In this document: positions 1 through 9,086 of the stretch, piece after piece | Position numbering within the stretch: the stretch's first letter is position 1 | How the letters are laid out: each line of letters opens with the position of its first letter | Assembly (NCBI GenBank): GCA_018646675.1 | Contig: JABGUH010000014.1 | Location: 1 to 64,000 of the forward strand | Source: Bdellovibrionales bacterium | GTDB taxonomy: Bacteria; Bdellovibrionota; Bacteriovoracia; Bacteriovoracales; Bacteriovoracaceae | Length of the DNA stretch: 64,000 nt | Reading direction: 5' to 3' | The notes under the pieces: model-generated | What the model saw: only the letters and a program-made list of their open reading frames with translations | The model's database searches: none | Told to the model about the DNA's origin: nothing | Translations under genes and position numbers: made by a program

Positions 1-57
1 ACTAGTTTTATTTCTACGCCATTTACCTATTTTTCTCTCTAACTCGTCGATTGACAT
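1..57 (-). CDS. Start of an unidentified gene, cut by the window edge
   Basis: Reading leftwards, an ATG at 57 is preceded at four bases by a perfect GGAGGT ribosome binding site. Nineteen codons are visible before the edge, beginning MSIDELERKIGKW and rich in Arg and Lys. That is too little to name a family. It starts 49 bases after the small gene at 107-364 ends and may be co-transcribed with it. The start is well supported by the Shine-Dalgarno sequence; the function is unknown. Confidence 0.5.
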   Translation of the reverse strand, partial: MSIDELERKIGKWRRNKTS

Positions 58-106
58 GGTACCTCCAGTATTATTGTTGGAAGCGAAATTTAGACTGGCC
101 TGCTGC

Positions 107-364
107 TCAAGTCACGCACGCTTGCCGGAAGGACACTTTTATAGACATATTTTTAAGTTTAAATTGAACTACAAATATTGATTGGCCAACAGGACAATGT
201 TCTTTACTACCTACAGTGACGTGGCGAAAGACTTCAAATACTTTATCATTTTCCATTCTTAACTTTGTGCCATTGTAACACTTTGGGAAACTTATCTTCC
301 CAATAATAAGATTCCACAAAAAATTCAATAGTGAATTTATAGGACCTAGTGTCTTAGATTCCAT
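107..364 (-). CDS. Small hypothetical protein, possibly a truncated gene
   Basis: An 85-residue reading frame starts at an ATG with a GGGGG-type ribosome binding site four bases upstream, so translation is plausible. There is no signal peptide or clear membrane span. The C-terminal stretch containing VFRHVTVGS and FVVQFKLKNMS loosely recalls the first beta strand of YdhR-like monooxygenase-fold proteins, which normally continue about 80 residues beyond the point where this one stops. I infer, weakly, that this could be the remnant of a longer gene. It lies 123 bases downstream of tRNA-Ser on the same strand, a common position for integration scars. Function unknown. Confidence 0.4.
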   Translation of the reverse strand: MESKTLGPINSLLNFLWNLIIGKISFPKCYNGTKLRMENDKVFEVFRHVTVGSKEHCPVGQSIFVVQFKLKNMSIKVSFRQACVT

Positions 365-386
365 TTGCCCCCTCGACCATAACCCA

Positions 387-416
387 ATTATACTACTAAT
401 TCGTATGTGAATTCAG
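387..416 (-). promoter_or_regulatory. Candidate sigma70 promoter for the small gene at 107-364
   Basis: On the minus strand a perfect TATAAT lies at 392-387, with a weak -35 candidate (CTGAAT) 18 bases upstream. The -10 sits about 22 bases ahead of the ATG at 364. Only the -10 is convincing. Confidence 0.35.
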
Positions 417-487
417 CTGAAGATGGCGGTTTATATCCCAAAGAGCTATGGAAGAAGAACCGGAAAAAAAACCTAGAAAATAGAAAA

Positions 488-577
488 TGGCGGAGACGGT
501 GAGATTCGAACTCACGGAACGGTAAACCGCTCGACGCCTTAGCAAGGCGCTCCCTTCAGCCACTCGGGCACGTCTCC
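488..577 (-). tRNA. tRNA-Ser (anticodon GCU)
   Basis: The minus strand reads GGAGACG at its 5' end and CGTCTCC-G-CCA at its 3' end, a perfect seven-pair acceptor stem with an encoded CCA. The anticodon stem (GCGCC pairing with GGCGT, one G-U pair) encloses the loop TTGCTAA, giving anticodon GCU for AGC/AGU codons. A long variable arm and the T-loop TTCGAAT are typical of class II serine tRNAs. It is 90 bases long. No other tRNA gene was found near it. Confidence 0.96.
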
Positions 578-753
578 AGACTGAAATTTCATGTGATTTA
601 ACCAGTATGAGAGGAAAAATGCAAGTAAAACGTAGAAGTGCACAGAATGGAGCAGGCATTATTGCCTTGCGTCTACTGTTCATCAGCCCATTAATACCGA
701 TAGAAGCAACATATAGCTTGGCCAGCCTGCGCTAGGTTAACTAAGCTGCTAGT

Positions 754-1455
754 ATGAAATTTATACTGCCAGTACACAGGGGTATTATTTTAAAACGTTA
801 TAAACGTTTTCTGGCTGACATCAAGTTGGATGGGGGAGAGTTGATTACTGCCCACTTGGCAAATACCGGCAGCATGACTAGCTGTTATCAACCTTCGTGG
901 CCGGCACTATTGACCTATCATGATAATCCCAAACGAAAATTAAAATACTCTCTAGAGATGATCCACAATGGCCAAAGTTGGATCGGAGTAAACACCTCAC
1001 GTACCAACTCACTGGCAGTTGAGGCGATTAAATCGAACATTATTTCTGAACTTGCTAGTTATCACTGCTTAAAAACAGAGAGGCAGTACAGTGACTCTCG
1101 AATCGACCTCTACTTACATGATGAGGAGCAGGAGCAAGGCCACTGGGTGGAGATAAAAAGCGTCACCCTTAAAGTTGATGATGGAATTGCTACCTTTCCA
1201 GATGCTGTTACCAAGCGAGGACAAAAACACCTACTAACTCTGATCGATGCTGTTAAGAGGGGTTATCGTGCTTCGCTACTATTTATTGTTCAGCGGGAAG
1301 ACGTCACTCTGTTTGACCCTAGCAGGTCACATGATATGGAATACTTCAAGCTACTACAAAGTGCACACCAGATAGGAGTAAACATTTTGGTCTATCAGTG
1401 TCAGTTAAGCGAGCAGGGAATAACTGTTTACTCAGCACTGCCCTACAAAGTATAA
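754..1455 (+). CDS. sfsA: SfsA family protein (sugar fermentation stimulation protein A)
   Basis: The 233-residue protein matches SfsA in length and layout. An N-terminal OB-like segment carries the characteristic HLANTGSM motif near residue 35. A C-terminal nuclease-like fold contains HWVEIKSVTL (around residue 130) and the downstream PDAVTKRGQKHL motif, in which the acidic and Lys residues resemble a PD-(D/E)XK core. SfsA was named from maltose-gene effects in E. coli and is reported to bind DNA; its real biochemical role is uncertain. The gene stands alone, converging with the gene at 1486-2598. The ATG start gives the usual family N-terminus. Confidence 0.93.
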   Translation: MKFILPVHRGIILKRYKRFLADIKLDGGELITAHLANTGSMTSCYQPSWPALLTYHDNPKRKLKYSLEMIHNGQSWIGVNTSRTNSLAVEAIKSNIISELASYHCLKTERQYSDSRIDLYLHDEEQEQGHWVEIKSVTLKVDDGIATFPDAVTKRGQKHLLTLIDAVKRGYRASLLFIVQREDVTLFDPSRSHDMEYFKLLQSAHQIGVNILVYQCQLSEQGITVYSALPYKV

Positions 1456-1485
1456 CATCTGCCTAATACTAGAGACTAACCAGAG

Positions 1486-2598
1486 TTAAAATAGCCTTAT
1501 TTTATTAGAGAATAGACTCTTAATTTGGTGCTGATTACGACTACCATACTCAATCCCAGTATGATTTGATCTCAAGGTCTCCTGTAAAATCCAGCGATCA
1601 GGCCCAAAACGTCGCTCTTTTTTATAGATCTTAACCTCAACACTGCCCCTTAAGGTTTCATAATCATGAAACACCTCACCTTGAGGCGTCATAAATTGTA
1701 AATCTAAAAAAGAGTCTTTAGGAGCATGTGCTTTTATCTCCAACTTATAATTTCGATCACGAGCAACCACCTCCCATGTACCAAAATTTATATTTATTTT
1801 AATACGATCAAAATCAGTCGGTCGAAAGGTATACTCTTTACCATTATGACGTAGGCCGACTACAACATTTTGATAGGGAGTTGACCTACCCCAAATATGC
1901 GGCTGACCTCCACCAATCGCCAACGCGGTCTCTGGGTGCCCTTCAAAATGGTTAGAGACAATCCAAGTCCACCACAAAGGAAATTTTTTACCCCAATTTC
2001 GGTCCTGATAGCAGGGAGCATTTTCGAAGGTAACTGTTCCAGTTGGCCCAGTCACTTCACCCGAACAGATCGCATCGGCTTGGGCTGGATACCACTCAAT
2101 ATCTGTGATCAATTTACCCAGTAACCACCCTTCACCATTAAAGGACCATTTTTTTGTAATATCTATTTTCCAGCTGTAGAGATCTCCATTCTCATCTTTA
2201 ACCTCACCTACAATCATTTTATCTGATGCAAAATTATCACCGACTCTGATCTCTGGTTGATCGTAACTCGCTTGAAATGATTCCAAGGGGTGATTCTGAT
2301 CTACCGTAACATAATTTTCAAAATCACCAAAGCCAACATAACTACGTGTTGCAACACTGCTCATTTGAAGATCCCATGGATTAACTACTCCATAGACGAA
2401 ATAAAAAGAGCGTTCCTGCTCCGGTAGAACAACTTTATAATACCACCACTCAAACCACGGGCGTTGATCCACCCTCCCATTTGCAGCTAGGTGATTTCCT
2501 CTATTCCACTGATAAGTATTAAACGGATCAACCCCATCTGTTGCCAGTGCCAATGAAGACCAGCTAAACAACATCACTAGAACAAAAATCTTATACAT
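1486..2598 (-). CDS. Secreted tocopherol cyclase-like protein
   Basis: I place the start at the ATG at 2598, which has GAGGG eight bases upstream and opens directly into a signal peptide (MYKIFVLVMLFSWSSLALA). A start 13 codons earlier has no comparable site. The 370-residue product contains RPWFEWWYYKVV near residue 45, YGVVNPWD, and the pair YQDRNWGKKFPLWWTW / HFEGHPETALAIGGG, the aromatic and His/Asp-rich motifs of the tocopherol cyclase family (plant VTE1 and distant bacterial relatives). A bacterial, exported member is unlikely to make tocopherol; more probably it is a lipocalin-like lipid-binding or lipid-modifying protein. The family is fairly sure, the substrate unknown. Confidence 0.75.
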   Translation of the reverse strand: MYKIFVLVMLFSWSSLALATDGVDPFNTYQWNRGNHLAANGRVDQRPWFEWWYYKVVLPEQERSFYFVYGVVNPWDLQMSSVATRSYVGFGDFENYVTVDQNHPLESFQASYDQPEIRVGDNFASDKMIVGEVKDENGDLYSWKIDITKKWSFNGEGWLLGKLITDIEWYPAQADAICSGEVTGPTGTVTFENAPCYQDRNWGKKFPLWWTWIVSNHFEGHPETALAIGGGQPHIWGRSTPYQNVVVGLRHNGKEYTFRPTDFDRIKININFGTWEVVARDRNYKLEIKAHAPKDSFLDLQFMTPQGEVFHDYETLRGSVEVKIYKKERRFGPDRWILQETLRSNHTGIEYGSRNQHQIKSLFSNKIRLF

Positions 2599-2797
2599 AT
2601 CTATTTCCCTCTTAATAGTAGTAACAACAAGAAACATCTTACAAAAAGAGGCGGTTTGTAAAACCCAATTGCATATTATATAGACAGTTTACTAACACAT
2701 GCCTTGCGTAACTCATTGAAATTTAATGAGCCTGTGCCGGCACTACTTTTGCAGAATATTAAATAGTTACTTTAACTTAACTCAATTTAGGATAGAG

Positions 2798-3886
2798 ATG
2801 TTTAGTCAATATTTTAAACTACTTTGCTTGCTGCTGATGGCATGGTCAAGTCTAGACTGTGTGGCAGCTACCTTATGCAAGAGATCAAAGGCACCACTGT
2901 TTAGCAGCAATAAACCATTAGAGCTTACCATTCGTGGGGACTTTAATAAAATCAACAATCCAAAAACCCCCCATTTTTTCAAAAATATAGTTCATAGCAC
3001 AGGTGAGCTACGTTATCGTCACCCCAAAAGTAACAGAGAGATTACCGCTCAGGTTGAACTATCACCACGGGGTGGATACCGTTTCACAAAGTGCAGCATG
3101 CGTCCTCTTAAAATTAAAATATCAAAAGAAGAGAAGAAGAGGATTAAATCTATTGAACGTAACAATTTATTTCGTAAAGTAGGACACAAGTTAAAAGTTG
3201 TGAATCTCTGTAGAATAAATCCGACAGAGCGTCACATTGAGACTAGAAAATTATTAATTGAGTACTATCTCTACCGAATTGTATCCCTACTCTCTCCAAT
3301 TACATTTAATGCCCGCCTGGCTCAAATTGAGTATCAAACCTTGAAGGGCAATAGCTACCTGAACTCATACGCTATTATACTTGAACCAAAAAAAATAATT
3401 GCTAAGCGCTGCAACCTGAATATTGAGCCTGCATTTTGGATTACAATCGATGATTTAGGTAGCGATCCAGTAAAAATAGCAGCAGATACCCAAAGCCAAT
3501 ATTGGCCACAAGAGAGCACTTCGTCAAAATTACAGTTTTTGCTGCTTAACTATTTCATTCAAAATGGTGACCATGATTTATCTGAAAGACACAACACTCT
3601 TGCCTTGGAGAACAAAGATAATAAAAACATCTATTTTGTGCCCTATGATTTTGACTCTTCAGACCTCGTTACTGAATCTCCAACTCCAGAATCAGAGCTA
3701 GAACAGTGGCTAAAAGAGCTAACAGTTAATCAGTTAGCAGAAGCTCATCATTTAATGAGAAATATTATTAATAAACAAGAGCTCATTTTCGAGCTGATCA
3801 ATAACTCTCTTTTAGATAAAACAGGGAAAGCTATAATGCGCGAGAGAATAAAGCGGTCACTCCAAACCATTGACCGCGCTCTATAG
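2798..3886 (+). CDS. Secreted CotH-like protein
   Basis: The start is put at the ATG at 2798, with AGGA upstream and an immediate signal peptide (MFSQYFKLLCLLLMAWSS, probable cleavage after CVA). The mature protein is basic. The most informative part is near residues 240-290: a segment LLLNYFIQNGDHDL followed by an Asn in RHNTLAL and then FVPYDFDSSDLV. This spacing of D, N and PYDFD resembles CotH-type and related bacterial kinase-like proteins. The family is suggested by these motifs only. The gene ends one base before the convergent topB, so the two share a terminator region. It could equally be a lineage-specific secreted protein. Confidence 0.6.
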   Translation: MFSQYFKLLCLLLMAWSSLDCVAATLCKRSKAPLFSSNKPLELTIRGDFNKINNPKTPHFFKNIVHSTGELRYRHPKSNREITAQVELSPRGGYRFTKCSMRPLKIKISKEEKKRIKSIERNNLFRKVGHKLKVVNLCRINPTERHIETRKLLIEYYLYRIVSLLSPITFNARLAQIEYQTLKGNSYLNSYAIILEPKKIIAKRCNLNIEPAFWITIDDLGSDPVKIAADTQSQYWPQESTSSKLQFLLLNYFIQNGDHDLSERHNTLALENKDNKNIYFVPYDFDSSDLVTESPTPESELEQWLKELTVNQLAEAHHLMRNIINKQELIFELINNSLLDKTGKAIMRERIKRSLQTIDRAL

Positions 3887-3887
3887 C

Positions 3888-5888
3888 CTAGCGCTTTCCT
3901 CCTAATTGCTGGTCTAAAAATTCCTTAGTAAGATCAAATGACTTCGTATAACCGCGAGGTGGTTTAATCTCACGCTGCTTAGCAATTTTTTTTGCTAGCT
4001 CCATCATCTTCTTTGTTGGAGGATTATTGCTCTTATGTTGTCGAGGGTTTGCCTGTGCTGCCTGTTTAAACTGATCTGGGGTTGCAGAATTTAAAAGGGC
4101 CACCATCCAACCAGTCATTTTTTGCATGAACTCTTTCGAGTCGGCATCGCCATGGGCAATTTCGCTCATCTGCTGCTCCCACCAAGCAGTTACCGTAGGG
4201 TCTTTAATCCGACCAGGAACAGATTTAATAAAATTTCGGCCGTGATCAGTTGAGATTAATGTTTTACCTTTGGCTTTGATATAGTTTCTCTGCTTGAGGG
4301 TTTCAATAATCGAGGCGCGTGTTGCTTCGGTACCAATTCCTGCTGACTCTTTAAGTGCCGCCTTCACCTTAGGATCTTCAACAAAGCGGGCAATCCCTGC
4401 CATCGCCTTGATGAGTGTACCTTCGGTAAAGCGGGAAGGCGGTTTTGTCTTCATATCTACCACCTTCGCTTTTTTGCAGCAGACACTATCTCCCTTGGAA
4501 GTACTAGGTAGACCTTTTGCCTCCTTTCGAGCCGGAGGTAGTATTTCCTTCCACCCATCAACCAAAGTCGTTCTTCCTCGGGCAATAAACTTCTCCTTTT
4601 CGCACTCCAGCTTAATCTCAACTGACTCATACTTATGGTCAGCTAAAAATTGTGCAACGTAGTGACGTACAATCAAGCCATAGAGATTTCTCTCCACTTC
4701 TGATAGCTTGGAGATATTAGGCGTTTTGGCAGTTGGGATGATCCCAGTATGTGCGGTGACTTTTTTGTCATTAAAAGCTCGGCTCTTTCTCTTTAAATCA
4801 ACATCCTTAACTAATTGAGGGTTTACCCTCCCTAAAGAGTCGATGATTTTTTTAGCATCGGCATGCTGGTTGTCCGCCAGATAACCTACATCCGTTCTAG
4901 GATAAGTAGTCAGCTTGTGCTCCTCATACAGTTTTTGAGCAGCATCTAAAATTTGTTGTGCTCCATAACCCCATTTGGAACTTCCAATCGTTTGTAGTCC
5001 TGAAAGAGAAAAGGGGAGCGGAGCCAAATCTACCTTCTTGGTGCGTTTAGCAGATCTAATTTTTCCCTCTGATCCAGTGATTTTGTCTACCACAGCAAGA
5101 GCGGTGTTGCGTTTTAAACACTGGCCATCGGGATCCGAGTCATCTTCACTTGGTACCCAAGAGCTCTCAATTAAACCGTTATCATGTTTAAAATTCGCAT
5201 TAATGGTGTAGTAATCTTTGGGGATAAAGTTTTCAATTGTTAAGTCACGCTCAACAATTATATTCAGTGTCGGGGTTTGTACTCGTCCGACGCTAATTAC
5301 TCCATCACCACCGGCTTTCTGATAAGCAAGAGTGAAAGCGCGTGTTATGTTCATACCCAATAACCAATCGCAACGAGCGCGACAGAGGGCAGCATCACAA
5401 AGTCCAAAGTACTCACTATTTTGTTTTAGGTTGGAAAATGATTTTAAAATTCCGTCATTAGTAAGATCCTGCAACCAAACTCTCTTGGTCTCTCCCTTCC
5501 ATTGCATCTCGGCTAAAATCTCATCAATCAATAGCTGCCCTTCACGATCAGGGTCGCCGGCATTGACTACCTCACGAGCCTCACTTAAAAGTTTTTTTAT
5601 AATTTTCAGCTGCTTTTTAACATCAGGACGGGCATGCATTATCCACTTGTCCGGAATAATTGGTAGGTCTTCTCGCCGCCAAACTTTATGCCCTTTTTTA
5701 GTCTTTGGGACTGAGTCCGGAAGATAGTCATCTGGCATCGCTTGCTGATACATATGGCCGAAAGCCCAAGTAACTACCCAGGTTTGATCTTCTGCGTACA
5801 GACAACCATCACCACGCTTGCCACCACCGAGGGCCTGAGCAATGGTACGGCCTAAAGATGGTTTTTCAGCAATAATAAGTTGTGTCAT
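3888..5888 (-). CDS. topB: DNA topoisomerase III (type IA)
   Basis: The 666-residue protein relaxes or decatenates DNA through a transient 5'-phosphotyrosine link. It opens with the TOPRIM domain (LIIAEKPSLGR at residue 4 and the acidic DPDREGQ near 115), followed by ISVGRVQTPTL and the catalytic tyrosine motif TYPRTDVGYL near residue 335. The length is close to E. coli TopB (653), and there are no C-terminal zinc fingers, which argues against TopA. The C-terminus is a short basic tail. It lies 24 bases downstream of nnrS on the same strand and probably ends the gctA-gctB-nnrS-topB operon. Confidence 0.95.
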   Translation of the reverse strand: MTQLIIAEKPSLGRTIAQALGGGKRGDGCLYAEDQTWVVTWAFGHMYQQAMPDDYLPDSVPKTKKGHKVWRREDLPIIPDKWIMHARPDVKKQLKIIKKLLSEAREVVNAGDPDREGQLLIDEILAEMQWKGETKRVWLQDLTNDGILKSFSNLKQNSEYFGLCDAALCRARCDWLLGMNITRAFTLAYQKAGGDGVISVGRVQTPTLNIIVERDLTIENFIPKDYYTINANFKHDNGLIESSWVPSEDDSDPDGQCLKRNTALAVVDKITGSEGKIRSAKRTKKVDLAPLPFSLSGLQTIGSSKWGYGAQQILDAAQKLYEEHKLTTYPRTDVGYLADNQHADAKKIIDSLGRVNPQLVKDVDLKRKSRAFNDKKVTAHTGIIPTAKTPNISKLSEVERNLYGLIVRHYVAQFLADHKYESVEIKLECEKEKFIARGRTTLVDGWKEILPPARKEAKGLPSTSKGDSVCCKKAKVVDMKTKPPSRFTEGTLIKAMAGIARFVEDPKVKAALKESAGIGTEATRASIIETLKQRNYIKAKGKTLISTDHGRNFIKSVPGRIKDPTVTAWWEQQMSEIAHGDADSKEFMQKMTGWMVALLNSATPDQFKQAAQANPRQHKSNNPPTKKMMELAKKIAKQREIKPPRGYTKSFDLTKEFLDQQLGGKR

Positions 5889-5912
5889 AGATTTGCTACT
5901 TGCTTTAAAAAG

Positions 5913-7061
5913 TTACTGTTCAACTTTTACCACAAAAAGAGGGACTACGCGAACTGCCCAGAGAATAAAAAAGGTGACGAGAGCAAAGCCAGCAACACTG
6001 TAGCTATCTGTAAAGAGACGAATGGCGAATACCAGATGGAACAACAACAGCGTCGTCCAGTCTAACCAATTGACAACCAGTGGCAGGGAGGCGTGTCCCT
6101 GACCAACCCGGATTGAAATAGTGTAGATCAGGAGAATAAATCCACCCATAAAGAAAATATGACTAATTGCCGGTAGCGGCAAAATAGTGGAACCAAAGAT
6201 TGAAACGGTCAATCCAACCAAGATCCAGATTGCTGATAATAGGTGAAAAGTAATCATGGTATTTTTAAAACCAAGCCATACCTTCCATCGCACCAACTCC
6301 CTGCCAATCCAATAGAGTAAAGATATATCACAAGCTTGAACTACTCCCAGCTGTCCATAACGTGAAGAGTATGTACGAAGTAACAGAATGACAAAGAGGA
6401 CAGGCAAAAATAGCGGCCCTCGCTGGATATTGTAACCGACAACTCTTTTGCTGAGAAAGAAGGGGAGAACGCGATAGAGAATGGAAAATATAAGATAGAG
6501 AAAGAAGTTATAGAGAAATAGCTGAACGATCATAGTATGAGGGAGATTAAAATATCTTAAATCACCCAGAGTAATTGTCGTACCGATCAACATGGCAACC
6601 AGTACTGATATTTCCTGAACCCTCATAATGCCTTCAGTAGTTGATACCGCATAGATCCAGATTAAATAGAGGGAGATCGTTAAAAAAAATAGACTCTTTG
6701 CTATGGTTACGCCTTGATGCCATGTTGGAAAATAGTAGACCGCCAATAGTGATAACAATGAAACAACTAAATAGAGTGATGATAAAATTTTCAACGCCGC
6801 AGCAGGGGGTATTCGCAACCCACCAGTGTTTTTTGGAAAGGCGGTTAATATAAATCCGAAAATAGCTCCTAACATTCCCCAGATCATCAGCATCGCATGT
6901 TGATGAGTGGAGATCATCAAAAGGGTATCTCTTGGATAGCTGGCGGTGAATTGTACCGCCCATAGTGCCATTACTACTAAAAAAAATATAATAGAGATCA
7001 AGAAGAAGGAGCGATAGCCATCAAGCCAGATATTTGAATATTTTACATTTGATTTATCCAT
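5913..7061 (-). CDS. nnrS: NnrS family multi-heme membrane protein
   Basis: This is a polytopic membrane protein (382 residues, about 12 predicted spans). It has the NnrS hallmarks: STHQHAMLMIWGMLGAIFGF with its conserved His near residue 55, FILTAFPKNTGG just after it, and late in the protein SHIFFMGGFILL and VGQGHASLPL. NnrS proteins are heme- and copper-containing and are linked to protection from nitric oxide and nitrosative stress. I take the ATG at 7061 rather than the in-frame TTG two codons earlier; neither has a strong ribosome binding site. It follows gctB by 44 bases and precedes topB by 24. Confidence 0.88.
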   Translation of the reverse strand: MDKSNVKYSNIWLDGYRSFFLISIIFFLVVMALWAVQFTASYPRDTLLMISTHQHAMLMIWGMLGAIFGFILTAFPKNTGGLRIPPAAALKILSSLYLVVSLLSLLAVYYFPTWHQGVTIAKSLFFLTISLYLIWIYAVSTTEGIMRVQEISVLVAMLIGTTITLGDLRYFNLPHTMIVQLFLYNFFLYLIFSILYRVLPFFLSKRVVGYNIQRGPLFLPVLFVILLLRTYSSRYGQLGVVQACDISLLYWIGRELVRWKVWLGFKNTMITFHLLSAIWILVGLTVSIFGSTILPLPAISHIFFMGGFILLIYTISIRVGQGHASLPLVVNWLDWTTLLLFHLVFAIRLFTDSYSVAGFALVTFFILWAVRVVPLFVVKVEQ

Positions 7062-7105
7062 AACCAAGATAGTAACGACTTGGTTATAAGCTGTCCACCA
7101 AAGGC

Positions 7106-7876
7106 TTATCGTCCAATCACATATCCCAGTGGATCAACATCCTCTCTTAAAATTCTTAACTCCTCATCCATCGGTGGTGCCGTCTCTTCTATCTGCGCTG
7201 CCTTTAGCAAGGGGAAAGATGTACTCTCCTGAACCATCTCAAACGTAACTCCGGGATGTAGTGAAATAACTCGCATTTTTTTGCTTGTCTCCTCAAAGTC
7301 CAAGATGGCCAGATCAGTTATCACCTTATAGGGACCACTTTCAGGAGAGAGTCCTGCCTTTTCTCTGGCACCGGCACCATCTAAATAACCAGGGGTTGTG
7401 ATAAAATCTACTTTTTTTACAAAACGACGAGGATCGTGGGGAGTTACCACCATGATTTTCCGGCAAAGAGATCCCAAGTCATTGGCACCACCACTGCCAG
7501 GAAATCTAACTTTGGGATTATTATAGTCGGTACCAATCATCGTTGAATTCAAATTTCCATAACAGTCGATTTGGGCACCACCCAGAAAAGTATAGTCTAT
7601 CATACCTCGCTGAGCAGTCTCCATTGTATCCAACATGGTAGAAGTTAAAACAGCCTTATGAGTTGTACGACTATCGCCTACCGAAACCGGCATGGTGGGC
7701 AAAATGGGGCCAGCTGAGCCGGCTTCAAAAAATATTAGCAGGTCAGGGGCGTGTAACTTTTGGGCCAACATCCCGGCCGCACAAGGAACCCCTGTTCCAA
7801 TCGCAGCTGAAGATCCATTTTCTAACTGTCTGGAAGCTACACAGACCATTAACTCCATCTTGTTATACTTGCTCAT
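7106..7876 (-). CDS. CoA-transferase beta subunit, glutaconate CoA-transferase GctB-like
   Basis: This is the beta subunit of a family I CoA-transferase (256 residues). The segment LIFFEAGSAGP near residue 50 supplies the catalytic glutamate, which forms the glutamyl-CoA thioester in the family. The blocks FLGGAQIDCYGNLNSTMIG, RFPGSGGAND and TTPGYLDGAGAREKAGL match GctB closely. The start codon overlaps the stop of the alpha subunit by one base (TAATG), so the two are translationally coupled. Glutaconate is one candidate acceptor; the related actinobacterial IpdAB ring-cleavage enzymes are an alternative. The sequence does not fix the substrate. Confidence 0.88.
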   Translation of the reverse strand: MSKYNKMELMVCVASRQLENGSSAAIGTGVPCAAGMLAQKLHAPDLLIFFEAGSAGPILPTMPVSVGDSRTTHKAVLTSTMLDTMETAQRGMIDYTFLGGAQIDCYGNLNSTMIGTDYNNPKVRFPGSGGANDLGSLCRKIMVVTPHDPRRFVKKVDFITTPGYLDGAGAREKAGLSPESGPYKVITDLAILDFEETSKKMRVISLHPGVTFEMVQESTSFPLLKAAQIEETAPPMDEELRILREDVDPLGYVIGR

Positions 7877-8871
7877 TACTCCTCCGTGCAGGGGCGAACC
7901 ATTAGCTCTTCATAACGTAGATCGTTTAAGCGTCTTAAACCACCACATAGTGTTAGGTAGTCGTAAAATCCCTTGGTATCATAAATATATTTTTTCATGA
8001 ATTGCTTAAATGTTTCTGGATCTTTTTCTGCCTCCATCCACTGCAATAGATGATCCTCATCACTAAAATACTCACCCTCCATATTGCCAGGGTAAGAGCC
8101 AAAAGAGACTTGGGCCACAGCATCAACACACCAGTAGGGGATGATGGTCTTCCACGGCTCCTGTCTAATTAGATCATTATCAACAATCTTTTCGGCAGTA
8201 ATGATTACCCTGCGAGATGCTTTGGCCAAATCAGCATCGGCAATGTTAATTCCGTCAATTTGACAGTTTCCATAGATATCAGCTCGATGAACATGGATCA
8301 ATGCAACATCTGGGGCCAAGGCTGGCATTAGAGCATACTGCTCACCACTGAATGGACACTCAACCTGTTTGGCCGCCGAGTGTTTAAAGGTATCAGTCCC
8401 CATCATTACTTTGGTAGGCAGAAAGCTGACCCCCATAGCAGCAGCTTTATAGCGCCAAGCCAGCGCTGCATTAGACCACTCCGTAAATTTAACTTTTCCA
8501 GACTCAAAATAGCGCCTGGAAACCTTGGAGAGTCCTCTCGCCTCCAAACCGATAATATAAGCGATGTCACAACGGTCGAAACACTCTCCTGCGGCCAGCA
8601 ACTGGCAATCGTGAGTTGCAGTATGGCCAGAGAGCCCTAGATTTTTTCTGCCCTGTCGAACAATTTCATGGATTAGGGCAGTAGGAATACGGTCTGCACC
8701 AAAACCACCAATGGCAATATAGTCACCATCATGTACAAAGTTTGAGATCGCCTGCTTAACTCGTGTAAGCTTGTTAATCTCGCGCCTGCTTTTATCTTTA
8801 AAGTTTATGCGCTCCTCGCTTGCCTTATATGGCATGAAGAGTTCACCTTCACCTTGGTTTAAAATTTTCAT
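7876..8871 (-). CDS. CoA-transferase alpha subunit, glutaconate CoA-transferase GctA-like
   Basis: The ATG at 8871 has GGAGAG eight bases upstream and is preferred over an upstream in-frame start that would add 27 Cys-rich residues. The 331-residue protein carries the GctA signature: DYIAIGGFGADRIPTALIHEI near residue 50, GLSKVSRRYFESGKV, AMGVSFLPTKVMMGTD, and PDVALIHVHRADIYGN. It forms the CoA-binding half of the heterodimer with the coupled downstream subunit. It heads the operon gctA-gctB-nnrS-topB. The roughly 30 residues ahead of the conserved region are not typical of GctA. Confidence 0.88.
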   Translation of the reverse strand: MKILNQGEGELFMPYKASEERINFKDKSRREINKLTRVKQAISNFVHDGDYIAIGGFGADRIPTALIHEIVRQGRKNLGLSGHTATHDCQLLAAGECFDRCDIAYIIGLEARGLSKVSRRYFESGKVKFTEWSNAALAWRYKAAAMGVSFLPTKVMMGTDTFKHSAAKQVECPFSGEQYALMPALAPDVALIHVHRADIYGNCQIDGINIADADLAKASRRVIITAEKIVDNDLIRQEPWKTIIPYWCVDAVAQVSFGSYPGNMEGEYFSDEDHLLQWMEAEKDPETFKQFMKKYIYDTKGFYDYLTLCGGLRRLNDLRYEELMVRPCTEE

Positions 8872-9029
8872 CGTTATCTCTCCATCAAGTGGACATGTGA
8901 AAAAACAGACTAACCATCTAATTTGCGGCAAATGTACGCAGGGATCGAACAAAATAATATGATATAACTCAGATCTTTATATTATATGAGCAATCACTAA
9001 TTTAGATTCTACTATTTGATAGGATATAC

Positions 9030-9062
9030 AAAAAAGGGCCATCGAATATAACCATGGCCCTT
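9030..9062 (-). terminator. Intrinsic terminator of the atpB-atpE operon
   Basis: On the minus strand a stem AAGGGCCAT / ATGGCCCTT with an 11-base loop is followed directly by a run of six T. It lies 25 bases past the atpE stop codon. On the plus strand it is also flanked by A and T runs, so it may act in both directions. Confidence 0.85.
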
Positions 9063-9086
9063 CCGAAAATATTTTTTTCCTTCTAC

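Noticed and set aside
396-683. 95-residue minus-strand reading frame
   Set aside because: It runs across the whole tRNA-Ser gene on the same strand and has no ribosome binding site.
607-735. 42-residue plus-strand reading frame ahead of sfsA
   Set aside because: It lacks a ribosome binding site and any recognisable feature; it is treated as chance.
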